This document shows positions 46,965-55,354 of a DNA stretch of 64,000 nt, one piece after another. A program made the translations under genes and the position numbers. Origin of the DNA: Streptomonospora mangrovi (GTDB lineage: Bacteria; Actinomycetota; Actinomycetes; Streptosporangiales; Streptosporangiaceae); contig NZ_JAJAQC010000030.1 in assembly GCF_027604915.1 (NCBI RefSeq), forward strand, positions 24,697 through 88,696. The letters run 5' to 3'. How positions within the stretch are numbered: the first letter of the stretch is position 1; every line of letters starts with the position of its first letter. The notes below the pieces were generated by a model that made no database searches, was not told where the DNA came from, and worked only from the letters and a program-made list of their open reading frames with translations.

Positions 46965-47278
46965 GGCGGGGGCCACCTTACCCCCTCGGGGAACACCCCC
47001 GTCTCGCACACGCCGGTCCCGTGTCAGGCCGCCGCGCGCGCACGGACGCCCAGGTCAGGTGTTGCGCACCGCATTCCCCGACCGGGTGGCCGACTCCGGC
47101 CGCGCGGGAGGGAGGAGGACCCTCCGGGGCGGCTCGCCGGCACGCCGAGGGACCGGCCCACACGCATCGCCGGGACCCCTGAGGGACCCGTACACGCGCC
47201 CGGAGGGCACCGGCGGGACAAGCCCCGCCCGGGGCCGCCCCGGGGCTGCGTCGGGGCGGCCGAGGGGCGGCGTGGGGC

Positions 47279-50200
47279 TCAGGTGGTCTCGCGCGGGCGC
47301 CAGGCGCGGCCCCGGCCGGCCTTCTTGGGCTTGCGCGGGAGGCGGGGCGAGCCGCCGTCGTGGTCGGCGTCGCCGTCGGCGCCCGTGGGGTCGACGGCGC
47401 CCTGGGGGTCGCGGTCGGCGGCGTCGCCGGTCGGCGGGGCCTCCTCGCGCTCGGCGTCGGCCTGCGCCTCCCGCATCCGCCGCACCCGGGCCGCGCGCGG
47501 GGTCAGATCGCGCCGGCGCGGCGCGGCCCCCGAATCCGCTCCCGAGGTCGCCGGGGCGTCGGCGCCCTCGTCCGGGGCCGCCTCGTCGGCGGCGGGCGGC
47601 TGCTGGGCCGTGTCCACCGCCCCGCGCGTCCGGTCGGCGCGGTCGCCGAGCCGGGCGAACCGGCCGCGCCGGCGCGGCGGCACGGCCGTCCCGGCGGGCG
47701 CGGGCGGCTTCTCGGCTTCGGCGTCCGCAGGTGCGGGCGCGGGCGCGGTGTCGGCGGTGACCTCGGCGGTGGTGTCACCGGCCGCGTCGGCACCGGGGCG
47801 GCGCGGCCGTCCCCTCCGCTTCCGATCCGTCCGCGCCGGGTCCTCGGCCGCCTCGGGTGGGGCCGCCGCGCCGGCGGACGTGTCGGCGGGCGCCGCCTCG
47901 GGATCGGCGGCGGACCGGGCGGCGCTGCCGCCGCGCCGCAGCGGCGAGACCGGGCCGACAGGGGCGTACCGCCCCACGCCCGGCACCGCGCTGGGCAGGT
48001 CGATCGGCGGGGCGGGCACGGCGGGCGCCGCCGGCACGGCCGCGTCGGGCGGCTCAGGCGACTGGGCAGGCGCGGACGCCTCCGCCGGCGCGGCCGGTGT
48101 GGACCGCTCTGCCGACGCGGCCGGGGCGGATGCCTCTGCCGGTGCGGACGCCGCCGCCGGCCCGGGCGGCGCGGGCCGCTCGCCCGGCACTGGCGGGGCG
48201 GCGGAGCCGGTCGGCTGGGGGGCGCCCGCGCCGTCGGCGCGCTGGGAGCGGGAGTCGCGGGTCGGCTCCTCGACGGCCGTGCCCGGTGCCGAGGGCGTGG
48301 CCCCGGCGCCTGCCTCGTTGTCCTCGGCACCTCCCGCGTCGGGGAGCAGGGCGGCGGAGAATCCGTCGGCGTCGGTCAGCCGCTCGCTGCGGTCGCCGGG
48401 CGACTCGGCCGCCAGGCGGCGGAACCGCGCCCGGCCGCGGCGGCCCGCCTTGCGGGGCATCGGCCGCACCGACTCCTCCGCCCCGGCGCCGGCAGCGGCG
48501 GAGGCGGTGGCCGGCTCGGCCTCCTGTTCCCTCTGCTCCGTGTCGGCGCGGTCGGCCGCCGGCGCGGCCGACTCCGCCGTCGCCCACTCCGGCAGCGCGT
48601 CCCAGTCGACCTCGCCGACCGGCGCGGCCGCCGCGTCCGTCCAGGCGCTCCCGGCGTCCCCGGCGCCCGCGTGGGCGCGTACCGCCGCCGCCACGTCCGC
48701 CTGGGTCGAGCCCGGCCACGACGCGTGGAACAGCGGGTTCAGCGGCGGGCTGGTCTCGGTGATGAGCCCGTCGGCGGCCACCGTGCAACTGCCGCCCAGC
48801 GGCCAGCGGCCCAGGGTGACCGCCGTGATCCCGCGCCGCTGGCCGTGCAGCAGCAGCCCCGACAGGGCCATCTCGTGGCGCGCGTCGGGCTCGGTGATCA
48901 GCACCAGCGGGTCGCCCTCGGCGGAGGTCAGCGGGTCGGCCGCGCGCTCGTGCAGCTCCCGCTGGAGCTCGGCCAGGGCGTCCTCCATTGTCGGCACGAT
49001 CCGCACCGGCTCGCACGGGTCCGCCCGCAGCGCGTCGCGGGCCTCGCGGCCCAGGAACCGCTCGGCCAGCTCGTCGGTCAGCAGGATCCGGGCGGGCCGC
49101 TGCTCGGGGTCGCCCAGGGCGTTGACGACGAGCCGGCGGGCCGCCGGGTACGACCCGGCGCCGGTGAGCCCGATGCCGGGCACGTGGTCCAGCTCCACGG
49201 TGACCCGCTCGTCGATGTCGTCGGCGACCTCGGGCCGGGGCGGGGCCGGCGGCAGGGCGCGCGGCGGCGCCGGCTTGCGGTTCCTGGCCAGGCGCGGCAG
49301 CGACAGCCGCAGTCCCGGCACGCCCTTGCCGCGGCCCATGGCGTAGCCGCCGACGATGCCGGCGACCGCGATGGCGCCGGCGACGGCGGGGTTGGCGACG
49401 TCCACGGAGAACTCCGGCACCGCGCGGTCGGCCGAGGTCGGCAGGATGGGCGGTGCGACGACCGGCGCGCCCTCCTCGGCGCCCTCCCCCGCCGGTTCCC
49501 CGGCGGCGGAGTCGGCGGTCCCGGCGGCGTTGTCACCGGTGCCCTCACCCGCGCCGCCGCCCGCGCTGTCGCCCGCGGCGGCCGTGTCGCCCGCGCCGCC
49601 GCCCGTCTCCGCGCCGCCGCCCGTGCCACCGCCGGCATCGGCGTTGGCGTTGGCCGGGGCGTCCTGCTGGGGCGCGTCCTCGGCCGCGTCGGGGGTGGGC
49701 TGGGCCTGGGGGGTGGTCGGCGCCGCGTTGGGCTGCTCGCCGCTGACCACCGTGTAGTCGACCTCGATGCGCCGCTGCGCCGCGAGGTCGCCGTCGCGGG
49801 GGTCGCTGGAGCCCAGCCCCTCGGTCTCGATGCGCGGCGCGTCCTCGCCCAGCTTCTCGCGCAGGAAGTCGGCCGCCGCGCGCGCCCGCTGCTCCGACAA
49901 CTGCTGGTTGAACTCCTCGGGTCCGGTCTGGTCGGCGTGGCCGGTGACGTGGACCGTGTGGTCGGACCCGCCGAAGTCGCGGATCATGTCGGCCACCTTG
50001 GTGAGGTCCTCGCGCATGGGGTCGGTCAGCCGGTCGGAGTTGAGCGCGAACCCGGCGACCGTGCGCGAGCGCTCGACGGTGGAGCCGGGTTCGGCCGGCC
50101 CGCTGTCGAGGTCGGCGGGCGGCGCGGTCTCGTCGGCGGCGGGGGCGGGGCGCGGGGACTCCCGGGGCTCCGCCGAGGGGTCCAGGTTCAGTTCCCCGGG

Positions 50201-50569
50201 CTGGACCTGCTCCACCTGCACCGTGTCGGCCAGCGCGGAGGCGGGCGAGGCCACGGTGGCGCCCAGCGCGGTGGCGGCGACCACCTGGAGCGGGCCCAGC
50301 GGCCGGAACGGCAGCCGCCCGCCGCGCCCGCGCGCGACCAGCTCGGCGGCGATCCCGGCGGCGTAGAGGCCCCACACGGCCCACAGGGCGACGATGAGCG
50401 CCGCCATGGCGACCCCCGGCGGCGCGGAGAGGCTGCGCACGTGCACCAGCGCCGTGGTCCACGACAGGTCCAGCGCCGGCCAGGGCAGGTGCCACACCAG
50501 CACGTAGGGCAGCCCCGCGAGGATCGCCAGGGCCAGCGCCAGCGCGCTCAGCCTGCGGATGAAGCTCAT
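47279..50569 (-). CDS. Giant Tad-locus protein with OmpA-like domain
   Basis: This 1096-residue protein is the last gene of the Tad operon. Two or three N-terminal membrane helices (about 7-30, 52-74 and 95-114) precede an OmpA/MotB peptidoglycan-binding domain (about 165-275; VHVTGHADQTGPEEFNQQLSEQRARAAADFLREKL). An acidic Gly/Ala-rich linker and another membrane segment (about 390-410, AVAGAIAVAGIVGGYAMG) follow. A folded region (about 435-640, with RPARILLTDELAERFLG and PLVLITEPD) comes next, and a low-complexity Pro/Ala tail of over 400 residues with basic KRRGRPRR-type patches ends the protein. The GGAGG five bases before ATG 50569 supports the start. In other actinomycetes the equivalent gene, as I recall, carries LysM and BTAD domains; here OmpA seems to take the wall-binding role. 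Confidence 0.75.
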   Translation of the reverse strand: MSFIRRLSALALALAILAGLPYVLVWHLPWPALDLSWTTALVHVRSLSAPPGVAMAALIVALWAVWGLYAAGIAAELVARGRGGRLPFRPLGPLQVVAATALGATVASPASALADTVQVEQVQPGELNLDPSAEPRESPRPAPAADETAPPADLDSGPAEPGSTVERSRTVAGFALNSDRLTDPMREDLTKVADMIRDFGGSDHTVHVTGHADQTGPEEFNQQLSEQRARAAADFLREKLGEDAPRIETEGLGSSDPRDGDLAAQRRIEVDYTVVSGEQPNAAPTTPQAQPTPDAAEDAPQQDAPANANADAGGGTGGGAETGGGAGDTAAAGDSAGGGAGEGTGDNAAGTADSAAGEPAGEGAEEGAPVVAPPILPTSADRAVPEFSVDVANPAVAGAIAVAGIVGGYAMGRGKGVPGLRLSLPRLARNRKPAPPRALPPAPPRPEVADDIDERVTVELDHVPGIGLTGAGSYPAARRLVVNALGDPEQRPARILLTDELAERFLGREARDALRADPCEPVRIVPTMEDALAELQRELHERAADPLTSAEGDPLVLITEPDARHEMALSGLLLHGQRRGITAVTLGRWPLGGSCTVAADGLITETSPPLNPLFHASWPGSTQADVAAAVRAHAGAGDAGSAWTDAAAAPVGEVDWDALPEWATAESAAPAADRADTEQREQEAEPATASAAAGAGAEESVRPMPRKAGRRGRARFRRLAAESPGDRSERLTDADGFSAALLPDAGGAEDNEAGAGATPSAPGTAVEEPTRDSRSQRADGAGAPQPTGSAAPPVPGERPAPPGPAAASAPAEASAPAASAERSTPAAPAEASAPAQSPEPPDAAVPAAPAVPAPPIDLPSAVPGVGRYAPVGPVSPLRRGGSAARSAADPEAAPADTSAGAAAPPEAAEDPARTDRKRRGRPRRPGADAAGDTTAEVTADTAPAPAPADAEAEKPPAPAGTAVPPRRRGRFARLGDRADRTRGAVDTAQQPPAADEAAPDEGADAPATSGADSGAAPRRRDLTPRAARVRRMREAQADAEREEAPPTGDAADRDPQGAVDPTGADGDADHDGGSPRLPRKPKKAGRGRAWRPRETT

Positions 50570-50592
50570 ATCGCCTCCACGGATCTCGATCG

Positions 50593-51042
50593 CTATGGAG
50601 CGGGTGCTGCGGGTGAGGTGTAGGGACGGGCGGTGGCGGTCGCCTCGACCGTCGTGGAGCCGATGGGCAGCAGCGCGAAGCCGTAGTCGACGCTACAGGT
50701 GACGGTCACGGTGTCGCCGTCCACGGTCACGGTTCCGGTGGCGCCGGCGTCGGCCAGGAACGCCTGCGCGGCCCGGCTCGCCTCGACGGGGTCCAGGCCG
50801 ACCTCCTCGGCGCCGGAGCGGTAGGCCGCCCAGTCGATCTGCTGGACCCCCACGCGCGCGGCCTCCTGCGCCATGAGGTGGGCGCTGCTGCGGGCGCGCA
50901 GCAGGCCGCCGCCGTCGAAGACCAGGCCCAGGCACAGCAGGAACGCCACCGCCAGCACCACCACGAACGCGGTGGCCTGGCCGGAGTCGCCGCGCCGGCG
51001 CCCGCCGGGACCGTGGGCGGGCGCGGGCGGCGGCGCGCTCAC
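50593..51042 (-). CDS. TadG/Rv3654-like pilus assembly protein
   Basis: This 149-residue protein of the Tad pilus locus has a short Gly/Pro leader, then GQATAFVVVLAVAFLLCLGLVFDGGGLLRARSSAHLMAQEAARVG, one membrane helix with the TadE/TadG-like layout, and a small beta-rich extracytoplasmic domain. It is probably a pseudopilin-like or pilus-anchoring component. The GTG at 51042 overlaps the previous stop as GTGA, and the OmpA-domain gene begins 24 bases downstream. Confidence 0.75.
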   Translation of the reverse strand: MSAPPPAPAHGPGGRRRGDSGQATAFVVVLAVAFLLCLGLVFDGGGLLRARSSAHLMAQEAARVGVQQIDWAAYRSGAEEVGLDPVEASRAAQAFLADAGATGTVTVDGDTVTVTCSVDYGFALLPIGSTTVEATATARPYTSPAAPAP

Positions 51043-51509
51043 GGCCGCCCCCGGAAGGTGTCGACCACGACGGTGGACTCCCCTTGGATCGTGTGGGTGC
51101 CCGGGACCGCCAGCCCGACGAGGTCGCCGAGCCCGACGTGGCACTCCAGGACGGCGTGCACCGCGCCACCGGGCAGCAGCCCGCCGTGGTCCAGGCTCAG
51201 CGTGTAGTCGGCGCACACCAGGCCGTGGGTGCTCAGCGACGCCTCGGCGGTGGCCGCGGCCGCCGCGTCGGCCTGGGCGGGGGTGCGCTCCAGGGCCGCC
51301 GCGCGCGCGGCGGCGTGGGCGACCTCGTCGGCGGTGGCCTCGGCGCCCGTGACCCGGCCGGCCAGCAGCATCAGCATCGCGAACAGCAGGAACATCGGGG
51401 TGAGCACGGTCAGCTCGGTGGCCATGGAGCCCCGGTCGGCGGGGCGGCGCGGGGCGCGCCCGCCGGCGCGGCCGGCGCGCCGCGCGGCGGGGGCGGTCGC
51501 GGGGGTCAC
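51039..51509 (-). CDS. TadE-like pseudopilin
   Basis: This 156-residue TadE-family protein has a leader of about 27 Ala/Arg-rich residues, then GSMATELTVLTPMFLLFAMLMLLAGRVTGAEATADEVAHAAARAAALERT. This is the type IV pilin-like hydrophobic helix with Glu five residues after the Gly. The rest is extracytoplasmic, with two Cys (VCADYTL and VLECHVG) that could form a disulfide. The GTG start overlaps the previous gene's stop as GTGA. Confidence 0.8.
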   Translation of the reverse strand: MTPATAPAARRAGRAGGRAPRRPADRGSMATELTVLTPMFLLFAMLMLLAGRVTGAEATADEVAHAAARAAALERTPAQADAAAAATAEASLSTHGLVCADYTLSLDHGGLLPGGAVHAVLECHVGLGDLVGLAVPGTHTIQGESTVVVDTFRGRP

Positions 51510-51964
51510 GGCGCGTCCCCTCCCGCCTCGCCCGGCTCCACGAAGCGCTCGACCGGCGCGGTCAACTCGTGGCGCACCGGCCAGGTCAGGCCGGGGATCA
51601 GGCTGGGCACCTCGGCCTCGACGACCACGCGCACACTCACCTCGCCGCGTTCGACCAGGATGGTGGGGTCGCCCAGCACGGTGCCGCCGATCTCGTCGGC
51701 GAACGCCTCGGCCTGGGCCTGGGCGTCGGGCGCCTCGGCGGCGCGCGCCGTCTCCACGGTCTGGCGGGCGACGGTGGCCGCCGTGTGGTCGCCGTGCATC
51801 CACACGGCCACCTGGATGACGAGCAGCACCAGCAGCAGGAGCAGCGGGGTGGCCACGGCCACCTCGGCGCTGCCCCGGTCCTCGCCGGGGCGCGGCGGCC
51901 CGGCCCAGGGCGGGCGCGGGCGCGCGGCGCGGGGTGCGGGGCGGGGTGCGGGGCGCGCGATCAT
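51506..51964 (-). CDS. TadE-like pseudopilin
   Basis: A second TadE-family protein (152 residues), with a Pro/Arg leader (1-30), the pilin-like helix GSAEVAVATPLLLLLVLLVIQVAVWMHGDHTAATVARQTVETARA, and a C-terminal extracytoplasmic domain. The Glu after GSA fits the processing-site pattern of the prepilin peptidase. The ATG at 51964 overlaps the Flp pilin stop as ATGA; there is no separate Shine-Dalgarno, so it is likely translated by coupling. Confidence 0.8.
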   Translation of the reverse strand: MIARPAPRPAPRAARPRPPWAGPPRPGEDRGSAEVAVATPLLLLLVLLVIQVAVWMHGDHTAATVARQTVETARAAEAPDAQAQAEAFADEIGGTVLGDPTILVERGEVSVRVVVEAEVPSLIPGLTWPVRHELTAPVERFVEPGEAGGDAP

Positions 51965-52134
51965 TCGAGCGTGAGGCTCTGGGCGCGCTCCAGGACGGTC
52001 GCGGAGATGAACCCGACCGCCGTGATGGCCATCGCCACCAGCAGCGCGATGACCACGACCGTCTCGGTGGAGTAGCCCCCGTCGCCGCGGGCGCGCCGGC
52101 TGCGGTCGCTGAGCAGGTGGATCAGGAGTTTCAT
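51961..52134 (-). CDS. Flp-type major pilin (57 residues)
   Basis: A 57-residue protein beginning MKLLIHLLSDRSRRARGDGG, followed by YSTETVVVIALLVAMAITAVG and a short amphipathic tail ending LERAQSLTLE. A basic leader, the G-x3-E type prepilin processing site (GGYSTE) and one long hydrophobic helix are the hallmarks of Flp pilins, which are secreted and polymerised into Tad pili. It lies between tadC and two tadE-like genes. The GGAG about eight bases before ATG 52134 supports the start. No prepilin peptidase (TadV) gene is in the window. Confidence 0.8.
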   Translation of the reverse strand: MKLLIHLLSDRSRRARGDGGYSTETVVVIALLVAMAITAVGFISATVLERAQSLTLE

Positions 52135-52184
52135 CGCGGGCTCCAGGTGGTCTCATCAGGGCGGGCGGGCTGCGGACGGGCAGC

Positions 52185-53084
52185 TCACAGACTGGTCAGG
52201 ATGTGGGTCATGGCCGGGTAGCCGAGCATGCCGAGGAACCCGGCGAACAGCAGCACCACGGGCAGGCTCATGCGCTCGGTGGCCGACTGCGCCTCGGCGT
52301 CCAGCTCGGACAGGAACTGGGTGCGCAGCGTCTTGGCCTTGGCGGCGAGCGAGCCCCGCACGCGTGCGCCGTCGGCGCCGGCCAGTTGCAGGCTGGCGGC
52401 CAACTCGTTGAACTCGGGGGTGTCGAACTGCTCGCCCAGTTCGCGCAGCGCCGTCCAGGCCGGCAGCCGGCGCAGCGCCGCCGCGCGCAGGGCGTCGCGG
52501 ATGCGGCCGATGGCCCAGCCGCCGCCCACCGCCGTGGCGTCCGACAGCGCGCCGTTGACGCCGGCGCCGCCGGCCAGCGACACCACCACCAGGTCGGCGA
52601 ACCCGGCGAGGGCGTGGCGCATCTGCTCGCGGCGCTTGCTGGCCTCGTCGCGCAGCGCCATGTCGGGCGCGAACCACAGCACGCCGGCCAGCACCGCCCA
52701 GGCGGCCGCGCCCCACAGCGAGGCGAGGTCCACGCCGACCAGCGCCAGGGGCGCGGCCAGCAGCGGCGGCGCGCACAGCCCCAGGACCAGGCCGGTGGCC
52801 TTCTCGGCGAGGTAGCCGGGGACGTCGCGCTCGCACACCATGAGGTTGCGGCGGGCGCGCGCGCCGGGCAGCCCCAGGGCCGCCATCAGCGGCGCGCCGA
52901 CCACGCCCAGGCGCGAGAGGGGGCCGGCCGCGTCGGTGCGGACGGGGCGGTGGATGGGCACGGGGGTCTCGGCGAGCCGTTCGCGCAGGCTCGGCCGGGA
53001 GTAGCGGGTGGCCAGCAGCAGCCACAGCCCCGCGCCGACGGCCAGGCCGGCCAGCGCGCTCAGCAGCAGGGTGAATCCGCTCAT
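52185..53084 (-). CDS. tadC: Tad secretion inner-membrane protein TadC
   Basis: This 299-residue GspF/TadC-type platform protein has membrane segments near the N-terminus (about 5-25), at 105-150 (two) and at the C-terminus (VVLLFAGFLGMLGYPAM). The cytoplasmic T2SSF domain is about 155-260 (RHALAGFADLVVVSLAGGAGVNGALSDAT). With TadB it forms the membrane base that the TadA ATPase drives. It starts at ATG 53084, overlapping the tadB stop. Confidence 0.88.
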   Translation of the reverse strand: MSGFTLLLSALAGLAVGAGLWLLLATRYSRPSLRERLAETPVPIHRPVRTDAAGPLSRLGVVGAPLMAALGLPGARARRNLMVCERDVPGYLAEKATGLVLGLCAPPLLAAPLALVGVDLASLWGAAAWAVLAGVLWFAPDMALRDEASKRREQMRHALAGFADLVVVSLAGGAGVNGALSDATAVGGGWAIGRIRDALRAAALRRLPAWTALRELGEQFDTPEFNELAASLQLAGADGARVRGSLAAKAKTLRTQFLSELDAEAQSATERMSLPVVLLFAGFLGMLGYPAMTHILTSL

Positions 53085-53977
53085 GCGGGGGCCTCCGCCT
53101 TCTCGACCGGTTTCTCGGCGGCCGGCGCCAGGACGCGCGGGCCCTGCTTGGGCCGCGCCATCCGCACCATCCACACCAGGGCCGTGCCCCAGATCGCGCC
53201 GATGCCGGCCAGCACCACCTGGCCGACCAGGGAGTCGAACGGCGCCAGGTAGTCGGGGCTGAACAGCAGCAGCAGCGCGGCCATGCCCAGGGTCACCCCG
53301 ATGATGATGCGGGTGGAGGTGCGCACCCGCGCCCGGCTGGCCGCGATGCGCACCAGCATCGCCGCCTGGTCGCGCGCGGCCTCGGCCAGGCTGCCCAGCA
53401 GCACGCCCAGGTCGGTGGCGTGGCGGGAGGCGGCGGTGCTCAGCGCCGCCGACACCAGGTCGGCGGTGGGGTTGTCGACCTCGTCGGCGAAGTCGCGCAG
53501 CGCGGCCTGGGGCGAGCGGCCGCGCCGCAGGTCGTCGGCGAGGCGGGAGACCTCCTCGCGCACCGGCTCGGGCGCGATGGGCACGGTGGCGCTGATCGCC
53601 TGGTGCAGGCCCGAGGCGCCGGCCATGAGGTCGCGCAGCATCTCCGCCCAGGCCGCCACCGCCTCCACGCCGGCGACGTGGCGCTCGTAGTGGCGGTCGG
53701 GGCCGAGCACGGCGGGCAGCCACCAGCAGGCCAGCGCGGCCATGACCCCGGCCACCGGCCACTGGGTCACCGCCCACACCAGGGCGCCGCCGGCCACGGC
53801 GCCGGCCAGCCGCAGGGGGCGGTGCCCGCCCAGCAGCACGTCGCGCAGCGGGACCCGCTTGGTGCCGCGGGGGGCGGGCGGGGTGGCGGCCAGGGCGGCG
53901 AGCGCCACCCACAGGCCGGCGCCGGCGACCGCGCCGCACACCGCGACCAGGACGAACCCGGTGACGCCGGGGGTCAC
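53081..53977 (-). CDS. tadB: Tad secretion inner-membrane protein TadB
   Basis: This 298-residue TadB-type platform protein has membrane helices at about 5-30, 55-90, 225-245 and 255-280. The T2SSF domain (about 105-215) has WAEMLRDLMAGASGLHQAISATVPIAPEPVREEV. GTG 53977 overlaps the tadA stop as GTGA. It is the partner of TadC. Confidence 0.88.
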   Translation of the reverse strand: MTPGVTGFVLVAVCGAVAGAGLWVALAALAATPPAPRGTKRVPLRDVLLGGHRPLRLAGAVAGGALVWAVTQWPVAGVMAALACWWLPAVLGPDRHYERHVAGVEAVAAWAEMLRDLMAGASGLHQAISATVPIAPEPVREEVSRLADDLRRGRSPQAALRDFADEVDNPTADLVSAALSTAASRHATDLGVLLGSLAEAARDQAAMLVRIAASRARVRTSTRIIIGVTLGMAALLLLFSPDYLAPFDSLVGQVVLAGIGAIWGTALVWMVRMARPKQGPRVLAPAAEKPVEKAEAPA

Positions 53978-55338
53978 GCCGACCACCCCCCCATGCCCAT
54001 CGTCGCGCTGAGCTGGGCGACGTCGAACCCGGCCTCGGCGAGCGCGTCGACCGTGGCGGGGCTGGGCGGGGCCGCCGGCAGCATCTCGCCGGCGCGGTCG
54101 CGGCGGTAGATCTCGTTGGAGACCACGTTCTGGCCCTCGGCGCCGACCACCTCGCGGATGCTGGTGACCACGCGGTTGCCGGTGGGCAGCGCCGAGACGT
54201 GCACCACCAGGTGCACGGCGGCGGCGACCAGCGCGGCGGTGGCCTCCAGCGGCAGCCGCTCGGCCGACTGCGCGGCGTAGGCGCCGAGCTTGGTGAAGGC
54301 GCCGGCGGAGTTGGCGGCGTGCAGGGTGGTGAGGCTGCCGTCGTTGCCCTGGCTCATGGCGTTGAGCAGCGGCACGGTCTCGTGGCCGCGGGTCTCGCCC
54401 ACGATCACCCGGTCCGGCGACATCCGCAGCGCGGCGCGCACCAGGTCGGCGATGGTGATCTCGCCGGCGCCCTCGACGTTGGCGGGGCGCGCCTGGAGGG
54501 CGACGCAGTCGGGGTGGGCCTCCACGTCGCGGTCCAGCCCCAGCTCGAAGACGTCCTCGATGGTGACGATGCGCTCGGTGGGCGGGATCTCGGCGGCCAG
54601 GGCGCGCACCAGCGTGGTCTTGCCCGCGCCGGTGCCGCCGGTGACGACCATGTTGCGGCGCGACAGCACGGCGGCGCGCAGCAGCCGCTCGGAGAGGCCG
54701 TCGAGGGTGCCCAGCTCGCGCAGCTGCGCCAGGGTGGTGCTGCTGTAGCGGTGGCGGCGGATGGACACGGCCGGCACCCGGGCGACGTCCATGATGGCGT
54801 TCATGCGCTCGCCGCCGGGCAGCGGCATGTCCAGGATCGGCGCGCCGGGGTCGAACCGGCGCTCGCCGGTGGCCGACTCCGCGGCGATGCGGCGCACCAG
54901 CGCCACGAGCTGCTCGGAGGTCTCGAAGAGCTGGGGGCGGCGCTCGCGGCTGCCGTCGGAGTAGCGCACCCACACCTGGGTGCCGTTGCAGTTGATGTTC
55001 TCGATGTCGGGGTCGTCCAGCAGCGGTTGCAGCGGCCCCATGCCGCACACCTGCGCCAGCGCGCGGGAGGCGATGACCTCCTCGGTGCGGGCGTCGAGCA
55101 CGGCGCGCCCCTGGGCCAGGGCGCTGCGCGCGGCCTCGTCGAGGATCTGGGCGATCACCCGCTCGGCCTGCCGGCGGTACTCGTCGGCGTCGGTGTCCTC
55201 GGCGCCGCGCAGCAGTTCGCTGAGCCGGCGCCCGGCCTCGGTGGCGACCCAGCGGGTCCAGGCGACCTCGTGCTCGGCGCGCTGGGGGTCGAGGAAGCGG
55301 TCGACGCGGCCGCCGACGGTGATGTCGGTCTCGCTCAC
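53974..55338 (-). CDS. tadA: Tad pilus assembly ATPase TadA/CpaF
   Basis: This 454-residue secretion ATPase of the CpaF/TadA family powers assembly of Flp pili. Walker A is GGTGAGKTT (234-242); the Asp box lies in IVTIEDVFELGLD, the Walker B-like region in MSPDRVIVGETRGHE, and the His box in SLTTLHAANSAGAF. The N-terminal domain has DPDIENINCNGTQVWVRYSDG, typical of the family. The ATG at 55338 is 16 bases after the TadZ-like gene. Confidence 0.94.
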   Translation of the reverse strand: MSETDITVGGRVDRFLDPQRAEHEVAWTRWVATEAGRRLSELLRGAEDTDADEYRRQAERVIAQILDEAARSALAQGRAVLDARTEEVIASRALAQVCGMGPLQPLLDDPDIENINCNGTQVWVRYSDGSRERRPQLFETSEQLVALVRRIAAESATGERRFDPGAPILDMPLPGGERMNAIMDVARVPAVSIRRHRYSSTTLAQLRELGTLDGLSERLLRAAVLSRRNMVVTGGTGAGKTTLVRALAAEIPPTERIVTIEDVFELGLDRDVEAHPDCVALQARPANVEGAGEITIADLVRAALRMSPDRVIVGETRGHETVPLLNAMSQGNDGSLTTLHAANSAGAFTKLGAYAAQSAERLPLEATAALVAAAVHLVVHVSALPTGNRVVTSIREVVGAEGQNVVSNEIYRRDRAGEMLPAAPPSPATVDALAEAGFDVAQLSATMGMGGWSA

Positions 55339-55354
55339 AGTGCCCTCCCTTGCC

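Larger units (their letters stand above)
46399..47278. other. nrdRJ upstream region
   Basis: These 880 bases have no convincing gene. They hold the two NrdR boxes (46585-46630), a TTGACC on the minus strand beside them (46631-46636) that may be a -35 element, a 10-base-stem hairpin (46942-46964) and GC-rich filler before the end of the Tad-linked OmpA gene. In Streptomyces lexA sits next to nrdR; it is not here. Confidence 0.5.

Noticed and set aside
46623..49346. Plus-strand frame of over 900 codons across the end of the Tad locus
   Set aside because: It is Ser/Arg/Ala low-complexity, runs through the nrdR promoter and the opposite strand encodes the OmpA-domain protein with membrane helices and a good start.
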